From UBA6168 sp964643005 (lineage in GTDB: Bacteria; Bacteroidota; Bacteroidia; Chitinophagales; Saprospiraceae): DNA of 26,153 nucleotides. Positions 23,778-26,153 of the stretch are shown here, piece after piece. Made by a program: the position numbers and the translations under genes. The DNA lies in assembly GCA_964643005.1 (NCBI GenBank), contig CAZXQI010000050.1, positions 1-26,153 of the forward strand, written 5' to 3'. The stretch's first letter is position 1; every line of letters begins with the position of its first letter. The notes below the pieces were generated by a model, which had not been told where the DNA came from, made no database searches, and saw nothing but the letters and a program-made list of their open reading frames with translations.

Positions 23778-24320
23778 GTGGAAAAGACCCTGAGACAATA
23801 CGATGAGCTGGTGGCAAAGTGCAAAGACCTTTTTTTAAAAAAAATGCAGGATTACGGCACGTCCTGGCGGCTGATGCGACCAACGACCCTGACGGATCAG
23901 CTTTTTATCAAGGCGAAGCGAATTCGAACTATCGAGGAAAACAAAGCGCAGAAAGTGGCCGATTCTATCGAGGGGGATTTTATCGGTATCGTGAATTATG
24001 CGGTGATGGCGCTCATCCAAATGTCGCTGCCGGAGGATGCGCCCCTGGAATTGCCGGGCGCCGAAGCCAGGCGCCTCTACGACCAGAATATCGGCGATAT
24101 CCGTAGTTTGATGATGGCCAAAAACCACGACTATGGAGAAGCCTGGCGGGATTTGCGCACCAGTTCTATCACGGATTTGATTTTGGTCAAACTGCGCCGC
24201 ATCCAACAGATAGAGGAAAACGAGGGCAAAACTCTGGCCTCCGAGGGTCTGGAGGCCAATTATCAGGACATCGCCAATTATGCTATTTTTGCCCTCATTT
24301 TGTTAAATAAAGAAAAATAA
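23778..24320 (+). CDS. DUF1599 (Nmad1-like) protein with internal duplication
   Basis: A 180-residue cytoplasmic protein composed of two copies of the DUF1599 domain. Copy 1 (about residues 14-80) has KKMQDYGTSWRLMRPTTLTD, KAKRIRTIEENK and DFIGIVNYAVMALIQM. Copy 2 (about 108-178) has MAKNHDYGEAWRDLRTSSIT, KLRRIQQIEENEG and YQDIANYAIFALILL. I prefer the GTG start at 23778 (MEKTLRQYDELVAKC). The longer frame from TTG 23676 adds 34 residues that overlap the promoter-like sequence and do not resemble the family. DUF1599 has been grouped with nucleotide-modification-associated domains, from memory; its role in Bacteroidota is not known. The gene sits 51 bp before the BT_3928-type gene, probably cotranscribed. 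Confidence 0.85.
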   Translation: MEKTLRQYDELVAKCKDLFLKKMQDYGTSWRLMRPTTLTDQLFIKAKRIRTIEENKAQKVADSIEGDFIGIVNYAVMALIQMSLPEDAPLELPGAEARRLYDQNIGDIRSLMMAKNHDYGEAWRDLRTSSITDLILVKLRRIQQIEENEGKTLASEGLEANYQDIANYAIFALILLNKEK

Positions 24321-24371
24321 TAAATTTCTATAAATACCTGATCAGATAGTTTTTAATCAAAAAATTTTGAA

Positions 24372-25871
24372 ATGACGATTTTCACTTTAGTGCTTTATGT
24401 CGCCATTGTCGCCGCCATTCTGACTGCAATTGTCGGCCTGGTTTTTAAAAGACAAAAGAGCTGGCTCATCACCTTTTTGCAAAACTTTAGCGGCGCACTG
24501 TTTATCTTTTCCGGCTATGTGAAAGCCATTGACCCACTGGGGACGGCTTTCAAGATGGAGCAATATTTTTCTGAATTTTACTTCACCTTTAACGACACCT
24601 TCCTGTCCTTTCTCGCTCCGGTATTCCCTTGGTTTTCAGAACACTCAATCGTTTTCTCCATAGTGACCATCGTTTTTGAAATAGCGCTGGGAGTCATGCT
24701 CCTGCTGGGCAACCGCCCCAAACTGACGGCCTGGTTATTCCTCGGATTGGTGGTGTTCTTCACCATGCTCACCGGCTTTACCTACCTCACCGGCTATGTC
24801 CCGACGGGAGTTAATTTCTTTGAATTTGGGAAATGGGGGTCTTATGTGGAGACCAACATGAGGGTGACGGACTGCGGCTGTTTTGGTGATTTCCTGAAAC
24901 TGAAGCCTAAAGTGTCCTTTTTTAAAGACCTGTTTCTCCTCATTCCGGCAATCATTTTCGTCTGGAAGTACAGGGATATGCACCGCCTGTTTACATCGGG
25001 AGTTCGCCTGGTCGCACTCTGGGCGCTTATCCTCGGCTTCCTCGGCTTCTGTTATTACAACACCTTTATGAATGAGCCGATTCAGGATTTCCGTCCCTTC
25101 AAAAACGGCGCTGATATCCGCACGCAAAAAGGCATGGAAGAAGAGGCGATGGCCAATGTTCAGATTACCCATTACAAAATGACCAATAAGACCACTGGTC
25201 AGGTCGTGATGCTGCCTTACGAACAATACCTGAAAGAATTTGGCAACTATCCGAAAGAGGAATGGGATTTTGATCAAATCAAAACCGAACCGGCCATAGA
25301 ACCCTCCAAAATCAGCGACTTTGACATCAGCGACCTCGACGGCAACGATGTCACGGAGGATATACTGAATGATCCAAATTACACCTTCATGGTCGTCGCA
25401 TACAAACTGCCGATTGAAGGCAAGAGGATGGCGACTACCACGGTAATGGACACCAGTTATGTCGTGGACACAGTTATTGTGTTTGACCCGACTACCTCTG
25501 TCGCCGATACCAGCCTCAGGCGGACAGTAGATAAACTGACGCCGAGGGAAGTGGAGGTAGAAGCGACTAATTTCGATCCCACATTTGAAAAGCGCTTAAT
25601 GGATATCATCAATCCGGTGGTGAATGCCGCAGAGCAGGCCGGCTACAAAGTTTATGCGGTGACGGCGCCCAATAGTTCTGCCGTCATTGACGATTTGAGA
25701 CATGCGACCCAGAGCGCCTATCCTTTTTACGTGGCCGACGACCTTTTGCTGAAAACTATCCAGCGCTCCAATCCGGGCCTTGTACTTTGGAAGGATGGAA
25801 AACTTATCCAGAAGTGGCATTTTAAGAAGATGCCGTCCTTTGATGAGATTAGGGCAAAATATATGCAATAG
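24372..25871 (+). CDS. BT_3928-type DoxX/MauE-like membrane protein
   Basis: A 499-residue protein of a Bacteroidota-restricted type. About six hydrophobic helices fill residues 1-235 in a DoxX/MauE-like arrangement. They begin with VLYVAIVAAILTAIVGLVF, and a Cys pair in the motif TDCGCFGDF near residue 166 resembles MauE/methylamine-utilisation and vitamin K reductase-like relatives. The C-terminal approximately 250 residues are soluble, with an Asp/Thr-rich stretch and a thioredoxin-like fold region (FYVADDLLLKTIQRSNPGLVLWKDGKLIQKWH) lacking CxxC. Family knowledge suggests a link to quinone or disulfide redox chemistry, but this is inference. In Bacteroides I recall this gene near DUF1599 and tpiA genes; the DUF1599 neighbour is present here. 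Start ATG at 24372 is the first in frame. Confidence 0.87.
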   Translation: MTIFTLVLYVAIVAAILTAIVGLVFKRQKSWLITFLQNFSGALFIFSGYVKAIDPLGTAFKMEQYFSEFYFTFNDTFLSFLAPVFPWFSEHSIVFSIVTIVFEIALGVMLLLGNRPKLTAWLFLGLVVFFTMLTGFTYLTGYVPTGVNFFEFGKWGSYVETNMRVTDCGCFGDFLKLKPKVSFFKDLFLLIPAIIFVWKYRDMHRLFTSGVRLVALWALILGFLGFCYYNTFMNEPIQDFRPFKNGADIRTQKGMEEEAMANVQITHYKMTNKTTGQVVMLPYEQYLKEFGNYPKEEWDFDQIKTEPAIEPSKISDFDISDLDGNDVTEDILNDPNYTFMVVAYKLPIEGKRMATTTVMDTSYVVDTVIVFDPTTSVADTSLRRTVDKLTPREVEVEATNFDPTFEKRLMDIINPVVNAAEQAGYKVYAVTAPNSSAVIDDLRHATQSAYPFYVADDLLLKTIQRSNPGLVLWKDGKLIQKWHFKKMPSFDEIRAKYMQ

Positions 25872-26081
25872 GGGCTAAGGTGACTTTCGGCTTATCGTCC
25901 GTCTTTACATCTGTTGGGCGGACGATGAGTTGATTTCAGCCTGTTGTTTCGCAAAATTTATATTTCTTTGCAGCCCTTAATAAACCCAAACCTATTTAAA
26001 CCCGCTAAAATTGAATTGACCCGACGACGAGAGCCTTCAGCTTTCGAAGGGAATTGAACCAGGGCAATTTTTTGAAAACTT
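25872..26081. other. Intergenic region with terminator-like hairpin and nusB promoter
   Basis: ATCGTCCG (25894-25901) pairs perfectly with CGGACGAT (25919-25926) across a 17 nt loop, 22 bp past the stop codon of the preceding gene. The CGTCCGTCTTT stretch resembles part of repeat R1. A promoter-like sequence follows at 25944-25970. Confidence 0.5.
25944..25970 (+). promoter_or_regulatory. Probable nusB promoter
   Basis: TTG at 25944-25946, a spacer of about 16 bp, then TTTCTTTG at 25963-25970 followed by CAGCCC. It is a near match to the Bacteroidota -7 consensus. The leader before ATG 26082 would be about 105 nt. Confidence 0.45.
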
Positions 26082-26153
26082 ATGTTGAGCAGAAGAAATA
26101 TCCGCATAAAAGTCATGCAGGTTCTTTATGCGATGAGCAGAGACCCCGAATTG
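26082..26153 (+). CDS. nusB: Transcription antitermination factor NusB (N-terminus, runs off edge)
   Basis: The first 24 codons from ATG 26082 read MLSRRNIRIKVMQVLYAMSR, then DPEL. LSRR-x-IR-x-K-VMQ-x-LYA is the typical start of Bacteroidota NusB, the RNA-binding factor that with NusE recognises boxA for rRNA antitermination. The rest lies outside the window. The call rests on a short but very characteristic stretch. Confidence 0.85.
   Translation, partial: MLSRRNIRIKVMQVLYAMSRDPEL

Noticed and set aside
1..26153. CRISPR array, phage genes or a classical defence island
   Set aside because: No regularly spaced identical repeats with unique spacers, no integrase or capsid genes. The only nuclease-fold relic (GxxExxY) and the ATPase remnant are both broken.

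Overview
This window reads as the chromosome of a Bacteroidota species, probably from the Saprospiria/Lewinella-like branch (inference). Four things point there. Two large secreted proteins end in type IX secretion (T9SS) sorting domains. Several promoters fit the Bacteroidota TTTG / TAnnTTTG pattern. BT_3928-type DoxX, DUF1599 and DUF3467 genes are present. Leaders before start codons are A-rich rather than carrying strong Shine-Dalgarno sites. No rRNA, tRNA or CRISPR array was seen.

Layout. 1-963: N-terminal two thirds of lysS (minus strand, runs off the edge). 964-1428: AT-rich leader with degenerate 44-45 bp tandem repeats. 1429-5763: giant secreted BNR/Asp-box + PKD + LamG protein with a T9SS tail. 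5764-6172: intergenic, with two dispersed-repeat copies and a long hairpin. 6173-8296: a flavin-dependent luciferase-like monooxygenase and a TRIC/UPF0126 channel, both minus strand. 8278-13850 is an accessory 'scar' zone: a broken AAA ATPase gene cut by an IS3-type end, a CopB-like P1B ATPase, an Fes/IroE-like lipoprotein esterase, an IS3 orfA relic with two further IS ends, the C-terminal stub of a GxxExxY nuclease-fold protein, and the N-terminal stub of a methyltransferase. 13932-18755: DUF3467 gene, then a membrane-fusion lipoprotein, a MacB/FtsX-type permease and a TolC-like outer-membrane factor, all plus strand. 18756-19082: dispersed repeats. 19083-21827: secreted CotH-kinase/lamin-tail protein (minus, T9SS). 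22302-23252: periplasmic class II cyclic-nucleotide phosphodiesterase. 23382-23615: yidD (minus). 23778-25871: duplicated DUF1599 protein, then a BT_3928-type DoxX/MauE membrane protein. 26082 to the edge: start of nusB.

The stable genes (lysS, yidD, DUF1599, BT_3928, nusB) are ordinary housekeeping or conserved Bacteroidota genes. The most informative part is 8278-13850. There, three copies of one IS3-type end lie in the same orientation; each of two has cut a host gene, and one appears to have supplied the start codon of the TRIC channel gene. The efflux operon at 14325-18755 has no ATPase gene, although the permease belongs to an ABC-type family. I found no strong evidence for a wholly new defence or biosynthetic system.
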